DNA of 64,000 nucleotides from Streptomyces sp. H27-H5. GTDB lineage: Bacteria > Actinomycetota > Actinomycetes > Streptomycetales > Streptomycetaceae. Shown here in pieces: positions 36,222-43,884 of the stretch (positions within the stretch are counted from its first letter, which is position 1; each line of letters opens with the position of its first letter). Below the pieces are notes generated by a model. It was given only the letters and a program-made list of their open reading frames with translations, had not been told where the DNA came from and did not search any database. The stretch spans positions 33,332 to 97,331 of the forward strand of contig NZ_JAPNLK010000023.1 of the NCBI RefSeq assembly GCF_026627505.1. The letters run 5' to 3'. Made by a program: the position numbers and the translations under genes.

Positions 36222-36926
36222 GTGAGCAGCAGATTGCGTGAAATCGCGCGGGAGAACGCGACGATCCTTGCGGCCGGGGGGTACCGGACGCGGACGGGAC
36301 GGCAGATCTCCCTGGCCGCCGCCCTGGTGGAAGCCAAGGCAGGAACCAGAATATATGGACCAAACCGGGTCATTCCATATGGAGAACCCCTCACAAAGGA
36401 GGGGAAGACCGCCTTCGAGGTCACGGGCGAGAGCAGCACCGTCGCCGCCCACCGGCTCGCGAAGGACGCTCCGCGAGGGGTCCGGGTCGCCTACACCGAC
36501 CGGGTGATTCACTCGCCCGCCGTCCCCGTTTTCCGCGACGATCGGGGCGGGCTCCTGGAGACCCCCTTCCCGGTCGCCTTCCTCACCTCCCCGGCCCCCA
36601 ACGCGGGCACCATCCGCCGCCAGGAACCGGAGCGCGCCCACGAGATCCCCGGCGCCTTGGCGCGCCGGGCCGAGCTGGTCCTGGAGGTGGCGGCGCTGCA
36701 CGGCCACCGGCGGCTGGTGCTGGGAGCCTGGGGATGCGGGGTCTTCCGGAACGAGCCGGCGGCCGTGGCCGAGGCCTTCCGGGAGCTGCTCACCGGCCGC
36801 TTCGACGGCGTCTTCGAACGGGTCGTCTTCGGAGTACTGGACCGCGCGCCGGAACCCCGCCAGGCATTCGAACGAGCGTTCGCCGGGCTGTGTGCGGAGC
36901 CGGGGAGCACCGACCCCGGGCACTGA
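36222..36926 (+). CDS. microbial-type poly(ADP-ribose) glycohydrolase-like protein (TIGR02452)
   Basis: 234 residues with a macrodomain-type fold. NATILAAGGY opens the family. VTGESSTVAAHRLA, FLTSPAPNAG, and the C-terminal RRAELVLEVAALHGHRRLVLGAWGCGVFRNEPAAVAEAF carry the conserved glycine loop. Such proteins remove ADP-ribose from protein or nucleic acids. The GTG at 36222 is chosen because GGAGG lies nine bases before it; an earlier in-frame ATG at 36144 adds an unconserved extension. It is divergent from egtA and convergent with a broken PemK/MazF gene. Confidence 0.88.
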   Translation: MSSRLREIARENATILAAGGYRTRTGRQISLAAALVEAKAGTRIYGPNRVIPYGEPLTKEGKTAFEVTGESSTVAAHRLAKDAPRGVRVAYTDRVIHSPAVPVFRDDRGGLLETPFPVAFLTSPAPNAGTIRRQEPERAHEIPGALARRAELVLEVAALHGHRRLVLGAWGCGVFRNEPAAVAEAFRELLTGRFDGVFERVVFGVLDRAPEPRQAFERAFAGLCAEPGSTDPGH

Positions 36927-36948
36927 CCCGGGGCCCGATGCCGCGCGA

Positions 36949-37427
36949 CTACTGCCAGCCGTGGCGCTCGCGCAGCCGATCCACCACCAGCTGGAAACGG
37001 CCCCGGTCCAAGGCGCACGCCTCGCGCCGCATCCCCGACTCGTGGACCCTCAGCACCCGGTCCACCGCCACCCAGGACTCCCGCCCCGCGCCGTCCCACG
37101 GCCCGGTCCCGATCGGCACCCACTCCCGGTCGTGATCGTGCCGCTTGCTGGAAACAACTGCACGGCCAGCAGCGTGCTGCCGCCCGCCTCCCGGGCGACC
37201 ACCAACACGGGCCGGTCCTTGCCCCGACCGTCGTTCTCCTCGTACGGGACCCAGGTCCACACGATCTCGCCGGGATCCGGATCGCCGTCCTTGTCCGGCG
37301 CGTACTCGGTGCGCACCGGGCCGATGGCGCGCGGATCCGCCTCACGGGTCGCGGTGACGCCGTCACGCCCGGGCTGCTCGACGTGACCGTCGTCGTGGTC
37401 GTTGCTCTGGTGGGAAAGTGCCGTCAT
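36949..37427 (-). pseudogene. PemK/MazF-family protein, frameshifted
   Basis: The N-terminal half from the ATG at 37427 reads GEIVWTWVPYEENDGRGKDRPVLVVAREAGG...LLAVQL. The C-terminal half continues in another frame as SSKRHDHDREWVPIGTGPWDGAGRESWVAVDRVLRVHESGMRREACAL to the stop at 36949. The two meet at 37150-37158, where a TTTCC stretch holds two extra bases, or lacks one, relative to an uninterrupted frame. PemK/MazF proteins are endoribonuclease toxins, but this actinobacterial group lacks an adjacent antitoxin and may have another role. No antitoxin is seen here either. The start overlaps the amidase stop by four bases (ATGA). Confidence 0.75.
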
Positions 37428-38866
37428 TCCGGTGAGGTTACTGGTTCCGGCCACTTCGAGGCCCAGTCCTCGGCCGCCTCGACCTGGGCCGCCAGGGAGA
37501 GCAGCAGGGGCTCCGCGTGGGCAGGACCGAGGAGCTGGGCGCCCAGGGGCAGACCGTCCGGGGTGAAGCCGGCCGGGACGTTGACGCCCGGCCAACCGAG
37601 GACGTTCCACGTCCAGGCGTACGGGCACGCCGCGATCATCGCCCGGTCCGTCGCCAGGGCCCCCAGTCCCGCCAGGGCGCCGATCCGCAGCGGCGGGGTG
37701 GCCGTGGTCGGGGTGAGCACGACGTCGAAGCGGTGGAAGATCTCCCCGACCCGGCGTTGCAGCACGGCCTCCGCCCGGCGGGAGGCGCGCAGGGGCACGC
37801 CGCCCAGGATCCGGCCCGTTCGGACGGCCTCGTGCGTGCGCGGGTCCAGCAGCGAGGAATCCGGGACACGGGCCGCCAAGTCCCGCACCCCGCTGGTCGC
37901 GCGCGGCGCGAAGGTCAGGCCGATCGGGCCGTAGCGGGGGTCCTCCTCCACCACCTCGTGCCCCAGTGACTCCAACCGTGCGGCCAGCCGTTCCACGGCC
38001 GAACGCACCACGGGATCCAGGGACTTCGCCGTGGCGGTGAAGGCCATGGCGAACGACAGGGCGACTCGAAGGCGGCGCGGCGTGCGCCGGGCGGCGTCGA
38101 CGGCCGAGATGCGCGCGGGATGGTGCAGGTCCCCGGCGTGCTGCCCGCTCGCCGCGTCGAGCAACAACGCCGCGTCGCCCACGGTGCGGGCCAACACGCC
38201 GTTGACCGTGAGCCCGTTGAAGGACTCGGGTTCCGGCCAGGTGGAGATGCGCCCCCGTTGTGGCTTCACGCCGACCAGGTGGGTCCACGCCGAGGGGATG
38301 CGGACCGAGCCCGCCCCGTCGGACCCGAGCGCCGCCGGGACGAGCCCGGCGGCCACGGCCGCCGCCGAGCCGCCCGAGGAACCACCGGGCGTGTAGGCGG
38401 TGTTCCACGGGTTGCGGGTGTCGCCGAAGGCGTGCCCCTCGGTGAACGGCCACTGGCCCAGCTCCGGGGTCTGGGTCTTGCCGACGATGATCGCGCCGGC
38501 CGCACGCAGTCTGCGTACGGCCTCGCTGTCGGCGTGCTTCAGTGGGAAGGTCCCCGCGCTGCCGAAGGCGGTCGGCTCCCCGGCGACGTCCATGTCGTCC
38601 TTGACGGCGATCGGCACCCCGAGCAGCGGGAGCCGCTCGCCGGCCGCCAGTCGCCGGTCGGCGTCGTCGGCCTCCGCGAGCGCGGCCTCGACCCGTACGA
38701 CACGGAAGGCGTTGAGCGCGGGCTGCGCGGCCGCGATCCGCTCCAGGGCCTGCTCCGTCAACACGCGCGCGCTGACGCTGCCTTCGGCGAGCGCGCTCGC
38801 CGTGTCCGACAACCCCGCGGAGACCCGCGGGGCCGAGCCAATCGAATCCAGCGATGACGCCGACAT
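37424..38866 (-). CDS. amidase (amidase-signature family)
   Basis: 480 residues. The Ser-cisSer-Lys triad is visible: Lys in PIAVKDDMDVAG, and the glycine/serine-rich signature TPGGSSGGSAAAVAAGLVPAALGSDGAGSVRIPSA with both serines. These hydrolases act on amides ranging from indoleacetamide to aryl- and peptide-amides; the substrate is not predictable. The ATG at 38866 is preceded by GGGGGAGG, and a 12-base palindrome (38880-38891) lies 13 bases upstream, suggesting repressor control. Confidence 0.92.
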   Translation of the reverse strand: MSASSLDSIGSAPRVSAGLSDTASALAEGSVSARVLTEQALERIAAAQPALNAFRVVRVEAALAEADDADRRLAAGERLPLLGVPIAVKDDMDVAGEPTAFGSAGTFPLKHADSEAVRRLRAAGAIIVGKTQTPELGQWPFTEGHAFGDTRNPWNTAYTPGGSSGGSAAAVAAGLVPAALGSDGAGSVRIPSAWTHLVGVKPQRGRISTWPEPESFNGLTVNGVLARTVGDAALLLDAASGQHAGDLHHPARISAVDAARRTPRRLRVALSFAMAFTATAKSLDPVVRSAVERLAARLESLGHEVVEEDPRYGPIGLTFAPRATSGVRDLAARVPDSSLLDPRTHEAVRTGRILGGVPLRASRRAEAVLQRRVGEIFHRFDVVLTPTTATPPLRIGALAGLGALATDRAMIAACPYAWTWNVLGWPGVNVPAGFTPDGLPLGAQLLGPAHAEPLLLSLAAQVEAAEDWASKWPEPVTSPE

Positions 38867-38878
38867 CGGACCTCCCCC

Positions 38879-39385
38879 TTACCGATCGGTAGGTACGACG
38901 GTAGCGGGGAGGAACGGAGAGCCGCTAGGGGCGCCGCGGCCCCGGCAGGATCCAAGGGGGACGGCCTGGATCCAGCCCTCCAGGGAACTCATGAACCCCT
39001 CGAATCGTCCCGGTGGATGGTGTGTCCGGCGCCCGCCACCGAACGGACCTCGAAGCCGCGCTCCTTGAGCAGCAGCGACCGCTCGGACGAGATCAGGAAG
39101 CTCGGGTCGGCGAGCTGCACCAGCGACGGGACCACGGGTGCGGCGGGCAGCAGGTCCGTGCCGAACAGCGGGGCCAGGCACAGGGCCGTCGCCTCGTCCC
39201 ACACCGCCAACGTCTCCAGTTCGATGTCCACGTCGGCGTCCTCCCAACGGGGGTTCATGGCCCGCACCCGCTCCCTGGAGGCCGTCGCCTTGAATCCGGC
39301 GAACACCTCGGGCCCGGCGCCCTCGAGGGCGGCGAGGTGCCACGCGGGGTCGGAGGTCCACCGCGAGCCGGGTGTGAAGTCGCAC
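38879..39385 (-). pseudogene. remnant of an alpha/beta hydrolase (internal deletion plus frameshift)
   Basis: A GTG at 39385 with GAGAAAGG upstream begins VRLHTR, as in intact relatives. The frame then jumps to DFTPGSRWTSDPAWHLAALEGAGPEVF and runs through AMNPRWEDADVDIELETLAVWDEATALCLAPLFGTD to GHTIHRDD. The following FEGFMSSLEGWI is in yet another frame because one T is missing at about 39005. The lid and nucleophile-elbow half of the fold (with G-x-S-x-G) is absent, so the enzyme cannot work. It follows the MFS transporter gene, which may once have shared an operon with it. Confidence 0.65.
38880..38891. promoter_or_regulatory. 12-bp perfect palindrome upstream of the amidase gene
   Basis: TACCGATCGGTA, 13 bases before the amidase ATG and next to its Shine-Dalgarno. 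Short perfect palindromes of this type are typical half-site pairs for TetR-family repressors. No TetR gene is adjacent. Confidence 0.5.
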
Positions 39386-39458
39386 GGTGGTGCCTTTCTC
39401 GACGTGGTGACGGATGAGGTGAGGGGAGCGGGGGCGAACGGGTGCGGCCGGGCCGTCG

Positions 39459-40721
39459 TCAGCGGACGCCGCGGATGGGCTTCACCGCGAGGGCGCCCGC
39501 CACGGCGAGCACGGCCGCGACGACGAACAGCGCGGTGTAGCCCCCGCTGACCGACACGATCACCGAGGCGATGAAGGGCGCGATGATCTGCGGTCCCGCG
39601 TTGGCGATGTTGAGCACGCCCATGTCGCGCGCCGCGTCCTCGGCCTTGGGGAGCACCATGGTCACGAGCGCGGTGTCCACGGCCATGTAGCAGCCGAAGG
39701 CGAGCCCGTTGACCACGGCGAAGGCCAACATCGCCGTCCAACTGGTGGAGACGGCCGGGATCACCAGGGCCAGCGCGGACAGCAGCGCGGACGCGCCGAC
39801 GAACAGCTTGCGACGGTCGAACCGGTCGGACAGCCAACCGCCGAGCACCGTGGACACGACCATGGCCACGCTGGTCAGCGGCATCATCACGGCCACCGCC
39901 GCCTCCGGCTTCATCCCCTCGGGCAGCACGGTGTGGTCCTGGAGGATGTACAACTGGTAGCCGCTCACGGCGAAGTAGCCGAGCACGAGCAGCGCCCGTC
40001 CGATGAACGCCCATCGGAAGTCGTGGTTGCCGAGCGCGCTCGCGAAGGCGGCGAGCTGGACCCGGAGCGGCAGCGGGGCACGGGCCGGCAGCCGTTCCTC
40101 CCGGGCGCAGGCCGTGAAGAGCACTGCGGCCCCCGCGACGATCGCGCCGAACACGAGGTATCCGGTGCGGTAGTTCTCGGAGAAGGCGGCGCCGAGCAGG
40201 GCGCCGAGGGTGGATCCGAAGGGCAGTCCGAGGCCGACGGCGGCGGAGGCCTTGCCGCGGGCGGTCACGGGGACCCGGTCGGGGACCACGGAGGTGATGG
40301 CCGCCTGATAGACGTTCATGACGGCCTGGCCGAGGCACCAGGCGATCGTGATCAACAGGATCGTGTCGGCGAACCCCAGCAGGAACATGGCCGGGAGCGC
40401 GGCGAGTCCACCGCCCAGGATCCACGGATTGCGCCGTCCGCTGCGATCGGACAGGGCGCCGGCGACCGGATTGAAGATCGTCGCGAGGATGGCCGAGACC
40501 CCCGCGATCAGGCCGAAGTTGGCGACCTTGTGCGCGGGGTCGATGTGCTCGACCTGGAGGGCGAGCAGGATGCCGGCCACGCCGATGTACAGGGAGTACA
40601 TGGCGGTGTTGCCGACGAGCAGGAGCGGGAGCAGGCCGCGTCCGGGACCGGACTTCGCGGGTCTCTCGGACGCGTCGGGGGTGGCGCCGGCGGTGCCGGT
40701 GCCGGGGGAGGAAAGGGCCAC
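39459..40721 (-). CDS. MFS transporter, 12 transmembrane segments
   Basis: 420 residues with about 12 hydrophobic segments. The inter-helix 2-3 motif NPVAGALSDRSGRRNPWILGG and its copy GGWLSDRFDRRKLFVGASA after helix 7-8 mark the major facilitator fold. The NPWILGGG stretch resembles sugar-cation symporters of the GPH/sucrose type, which fits control by the divergent LacI gene. The GTG at 40721 has GGAGG five bases before it. The pseudogenised hydrolase lies immediately downstream. Confidence 0.9.
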   Translation of the reverse strand: MALSSPGTGTAGATPDASERPAKSGPGRGLLPLLLVGNTAMYSLYIGVAGILLALQVEHIDPAHKVANFGLIAGVSAILATIFNPVAGALSDRSGRRNPWILGGGLAALPAMFLLGFADTILLITIAWCLGQAVMNVYQAAITSVVPDRVPVTARGKASAAVGLGLPFGSTLGALLGAAFSENYRTGYLVFGAIVAGAAVLFTACAREERLPARAPLPLRVQLAAFASALGNHDFRWAFIGRALLVLGYFAVSGYQLYILQDHTVLPEGMKPEAAVAVMMPLTSVAMVVSTVLGGWLSDRFDRRKLFVGASALLSALALVIPAVSTSWTAMLAFAVVNGLAFGCYMAVDTALVTMVLPKAEDAARDMGVLNIANAGPQIIAPFIASVIVSVSGGYTALFVVAAVLAVAGALAVKPIRGVR

Positions 40722-40885
40722 GGTGCCCTCCTGGGCGGTGTCTGCGTGCGGCTGACGGAAGATGCGGAGGGGGAGGGGGTGCGCGCCGCCCTGTCGCGGT
40801 GGCGGGGTGCGACGGGACGCGGCAGGGCGGCGGCACGGCTGGACACGTGGGCCCACACCGCCGTCGAGCGGGGTGTGACAGCGGA

Positions 40886-40914
40886 GGTTACACGTGTCAA
40901 TGAATCGTGTAACC
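40886..40914. promoter_or_regulatory. 29-bp inverted repeat, candidate LacI-family operator
   Basis: GGTTACACG, 11 bases, CGTGTAACC: perfect nine-base arms. The left part also contains the 8-base palindrome ACACGTGT, and a TTGACA hexamer reading toward the MFS gene (40895-40900, minus strand) lies inside. It is placed between the divergent MFS and lacI-type genes, 71 bases before the latter. Confidence 0.65.
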
Positions 40915-40984
40915 ACTGTGTAGCACCCGTTTCTGGCCATCCGCTAGACCTCGGACGCAACCGGTCTGGAAAGATGCGACGGCA

Positions 40985-42112
40985 ATGTCTCAGTCATCGA
41001 AGCCGGCGAGGTCGCCGAAGTCGCCGAACCCGGCGCCCGCGGCCCCCTCGCCCTCCACGCCGCCCCCCGCCCCCGCGCCGGCGCCCACCCTCGTGCCCGT
41101 ACCGGAACCCGGGCCGGAGCCGGTACCGGAACCCGTGCCGACCAGCGCCGACGTCGCCCGCCTCGCGGGCGTCTCGCGCGCGACGGTCTCGTACGTACTG
41201 AACAACGCGGAAGCCGTGCGCATCAGCGAGCCCACCCGCCGCAAGGTCCGCGCGGCCGCCGAGGAACTCGGGTACGTCCCGCACGCCGCCGCCCGCAGCC
41301 TGCGCGCCGGGCACACCCGGATCGTCCTGCTGCCCACCTCCCACGTGCCGATCGGCCCGCTGTACAGCACCTTCCTCAACGAACTCCAGTGGGCCCTGCG
41401 CCGCCTCGACTACACCGTCGTGCAATACGGCAGCCTCGGACTCGGCGGGGACGAGGCGGCCCGCGCCTGGGCCGAACTGCGCCCCGTCGCGGTGATCTCG
41501 CTCGGGGAGATCACCCTGTCCGCGCGCAACGTCGCCACCCTCAAGCGGGCCGGTGCCCGCGCGGTGATCACGCTCGGCCCGGTCGGCGTGCCCGGAGCCC
41601 ACGCGCTGGTGATGGACCAGGCGGAGGTCGGCGTCCGCGCCGCGTCCCACCTGGTCGAGCGGGGCCGCCGCCGGATCGGTGTGATCGTCCCCGAGGAGAG
41701 CGGCCTGGAGCTGTTCTCCACGCCCCGGCTGGCCGGGGCCCGCTCGGTGGCGGGCGCCGAGGTCGAGGCCCTGTCGATGGCCTACACCGAGGAGTCGGCC
41801 GGGGCGCTGGCCGCCCGCTGGCGCACCCTCGGGCTGGACGCGGTCTTCGCGTACAACGACGAGTACGCGATGTTGCTCATGCGGGCCCTGCAGGACGCGG
41901 GCCTGCGCGTCCCCGAGGACGTGGCCGTCATGGGCGCCGACGACCTGCTGATCGGGCGACTGCTGCGGCCGAGGCTGAGCACGGTGGCGCTCGAACTCCC
42001 GACGGGGGACCACCTGGCCTCCCTGGTGGACGCGGCGGTACGGGAACCGGCCGAGATCTCGGAGCGTCACGACCTGATGGCCGCCACGGCCGTCCACCGC
42101 GAGTCCACCTGA
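40985..42112 (+). CDS. LacI-family transcriptional regulator with Pro-rich N-terminal extension
   Basis: 375 residues. An unusual Pro/Ala tail (about 50 residues of PAP and PEP repeats) precedes the helix-turn-helix TSADVARLAGVSRATVSYVLNNAEAVRISEPTRRKVRAAAEELGYVPHAAARSLR. The periplasmic-binding-protein-like domain ends with VAVMGADDLLIGRLLRPRLSTVAL. It probably represses itself and the divergent MFS gene through the inverted repeat at 40886-40914, with a sugar as inducer. The start could be later, since the tail is not conserved. Confidence 0.92.
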   Translation: MSQSSKPARSPKSPNPAPAAPSPSTPPPAPAPAPTLVPVPEPGPEPVPEPVPTSADVARLAGVSRATVSYVLNNAEAVRISEPTRRKVRAAAEELGYVPHAAARSLRAGHTRIVLLPTSHVPIGPLYSTFLNELQWALRRLDYTVVQYGSLGLGGDEAARAWAELRPVAVISLGEITLSARNVATLKRAGARAVITLGPVGVPGAHALVMDQAEVGVRAASHLVERGRRRIGVIVPEESGLELFSTPRLAGARSVAGAEVEALSMAYTEESAGALAARWRTLGLDAVFAYNDEYAMLLMRALQDAGLRVPEDVAVMGADDLLIGRLLRPRLSTVALELPTGDHLASLVDAAVREPAEISERHDLMAATAVHREST

Positions 42113-42129
42113 CACGGCGGCCCCTCGAA

Positions 42130-42160
42130 CCCACGGGTCCGCCGGTCGGGGACCCGTGGG
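42130..42160 (+). terminator. terminator after the LacI gene
   Basis: Perfect 11-base arms CCCACGGGTCC / GGACCCGTGGG with a nine-base loop, 17 bases past the stop codon. Confidence 0.75.
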
Positions 42161-42381
42161 CGGCGGGCCGGCCGGCCCCCGGTTCCCGGCGCGCCGCGGA
42201 CCCCGATCGGGCCGGCCCCGGCCCCGGAGCGGGCGCGCGGGGCCCGGGAACCGTTGACAGGCGGTGATCGCCGGACGGAGACTGCGGGCGCGCCCCACCG
42301 GGCGCACCCGGCGTCGCGGGCCGGTGCCGACACCGGCGCCGTCGCGGCGCCGCCCGTACGGATCCGCCCAGGAGAGCCCCC

Positions 42382-43581
42382 ATGAGCATCCGCACCGTCC
42401 GCGACGTGTACGTCGTCGACGCCGTCCGCACACCGATCGGCAAGTTCGGCGGGGCCTTGGCCGGGGTCCGACCGGACGACCTGGCCGCCCACGTGGTGCG
42501 CGCGCTGGTGGACCGGACGCCCGACCTCGATCCGGCCCGCATCGACGACGTCGTGTTCGGCGACGCCAACGGCGCGGGCGAGGACAACCGGGACGTGGCA
42601 CGGATGGCCGTGCTCCTCGCCGGGCTGCCCGTCACCGTTCCCGGTGTCACGGTCAACCGACTGTGTGGCTCCGGTCTCGAAGCCGTGATCCAGGCCGCCC
42701 GGGCCATCGCGCTCGGGGACGCGTCCGTCGCCATCGCAGGCGGCGTGGAGTCGATGAGCCGCGCCCCCTGGGTGGTGCAGAAGCCGGAGCGGGCCTTCCC
42801 CGCCGGGCACCAGCAGATGTGGTCCACCACCCTCGGCTGGCGGATGACGAACCCGCGCATGCCGGCCGAGTGGACCGGCTCGCTCGGCGAGGGCGCCGAA
42901 CTCATCGCGGAGAAGCACGGCATCACGCGCGAGGCACAGGACCTCTTCGCCCTGGACAGCCACCGCAAGGCCGCCGCCGCATGGGCCTCGGGGCTCTACG
43001 CCGACGAGGTCGTCCCGTACCCGGGCGCCGACCAGACCCGGGACGAATCGATCCGGGAGGGCTCCACGCCCGAGGCGCTCGCCCGCCTCAAGCCGGCGTT
43101 CCGTTCGGACGGCTCCGGGACCGTCACCGCCGCGAACGCCTCCCCCCTGAACGACGGCGCCGCCGCGCTGCTGCTGACCGACGAGGAAGGGCTGGCGGCC
43201 ACCGGCAGGGAGCCGCTGGCCCGGATCAGCGCGTCCGCCGTCACCGGCATCGAGCCCCAACTGTTCGGCCTGGGGCCGGTGGACGCGGTGGCGCGGGCGC
43301 TGTCGAAGGCCGGCCGCGACCTGTATGACCTCACCGCCTTCGAGCTGAACGAGGCTTTCGCCGCCCAGGCGTTGGGCTGCCTCGCGGCCTGGCCGGAACT
43401 GGACCCGACGAAGGTCAACCCGCGCGGCGGAGCCATCGCGATCGGCCACCCGCTGGGAGCCTCGGGGGCCCGACTGGCGGGTTCGGTCGCCCACCAGCTC
43501 GCGGCGGCCGGCTCGGGAACCGGTGTGGCGGCGCTGTGCATCGGGGTCGGGCAGGGCATCGCGCTGGTCCTGGAGCGCTGA
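42382..43581 (+). CDS. acetyl-CoA acyltransferase (thiolase), beta-ketoadipyl-CoA thiolase-like
   Basis: 399 residues with a complete thiolase triad: nucleophilic Cys in VNRLCGSGLEAV, His in GGAIAIGHPLGASGAR and the acid/base Cys in VAALCIGVGQG. The N-terminus (VYVVDAVRTPIGKFGGALAGVRPDDLAAHVV) and length match PcaF/PaaJ-type thiolases that cleave beta-ketoadipyl-CoA to succinyl-CoA and acetyl-CoA, the last step of aromatic catabolism. The benzaldehyde dehydrogenase next door supports that assignment, but general acetyl-CoA acetyltransferase activity is not excluded. CAGGAGAG precedes the ATG. Confidence 0.9.
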   Translation: MSIRTVRDVYVVDAVRTPIGKFGGALAGVRPDDLAAHVVRALVDRTPDLDPARIDDVVFGDANGAGEDNRDVARMAVLLAGLPVTVPGVTVNRLCGSGLEAVIQAARAIALGDASVAIAGGVESMSRAPWVVQKPERAFPAGHQQMWSTTLGWRMTNPRMPAEWTGSLGEGAELIAEKHGITREAQDLFALDSHRKAAAAWASGLYADEVVPYPGADQTRDESIREGSTPEALARLKPAFRSDGSGTVTAANASPLNDGAAALLLTDEEGLAATGREPLARISASAVTGIEPQLFGLGPVDAVARALSKAGRDLYDLTAFELNEAFAAQALGCLAAWPELDPTKVNPRGGAIAIGHPLGASGARLAGSVAHQLAAAGSGTGVAALCIGVGQGIALVLER

Positions 43582-43584
43582 ACC

Positions 43585-43707
43585 GGCGGCCGTGAGTGGT
43601 GGGTCGTGAGTGGTGGTCGGGCGAGCGGTGGTCGTGCGCGGTGGTCGTGAACCGGCGGTCGTGAGCAGGCGTCGTGCGTAGGCGGTCGTGAACCGACGGC
43701 CGTGGGC
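43585..43707. repeat. degenerate 13-14-base tandem repeats (about nine copies)
   Basis: Units approximating GGyGGTCGTGnrnn follow each other directly after the thiolase stop codon. The surrounding 303-base gap (43582-43884) also holds a more AT-rich patch near 43780-43810 and, at its end, the ribosome-binding site of the next gene; nothing else is seen in it. Confidence 0.6.
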
Positions 43708-43884
43708 GGGTAGTTCCGAGCGGGTCGCCGGGAGCGCCGGCAGGTGACCGCCGTCTCGATCATTTCCGGTCACCCGGTGCGTCAACTGCCCAATAACTGA
43801 ACAGAATTGGGTCTCCGGGTCTGACACGATGGCGCGTGCTGCCGCCCCCCGCCCCGTCCCTTCCCCACCCGGAGGCCCCGCGCC

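Noticed and set aside
42254..42290. TTGACA upstream of the thiolase gene as its promoter
   Set aside because: No acceptable -10 hexamer occurs 16-19 bases downstream (the sequence is GGAGAC-like), so I did not list it as a promoter.
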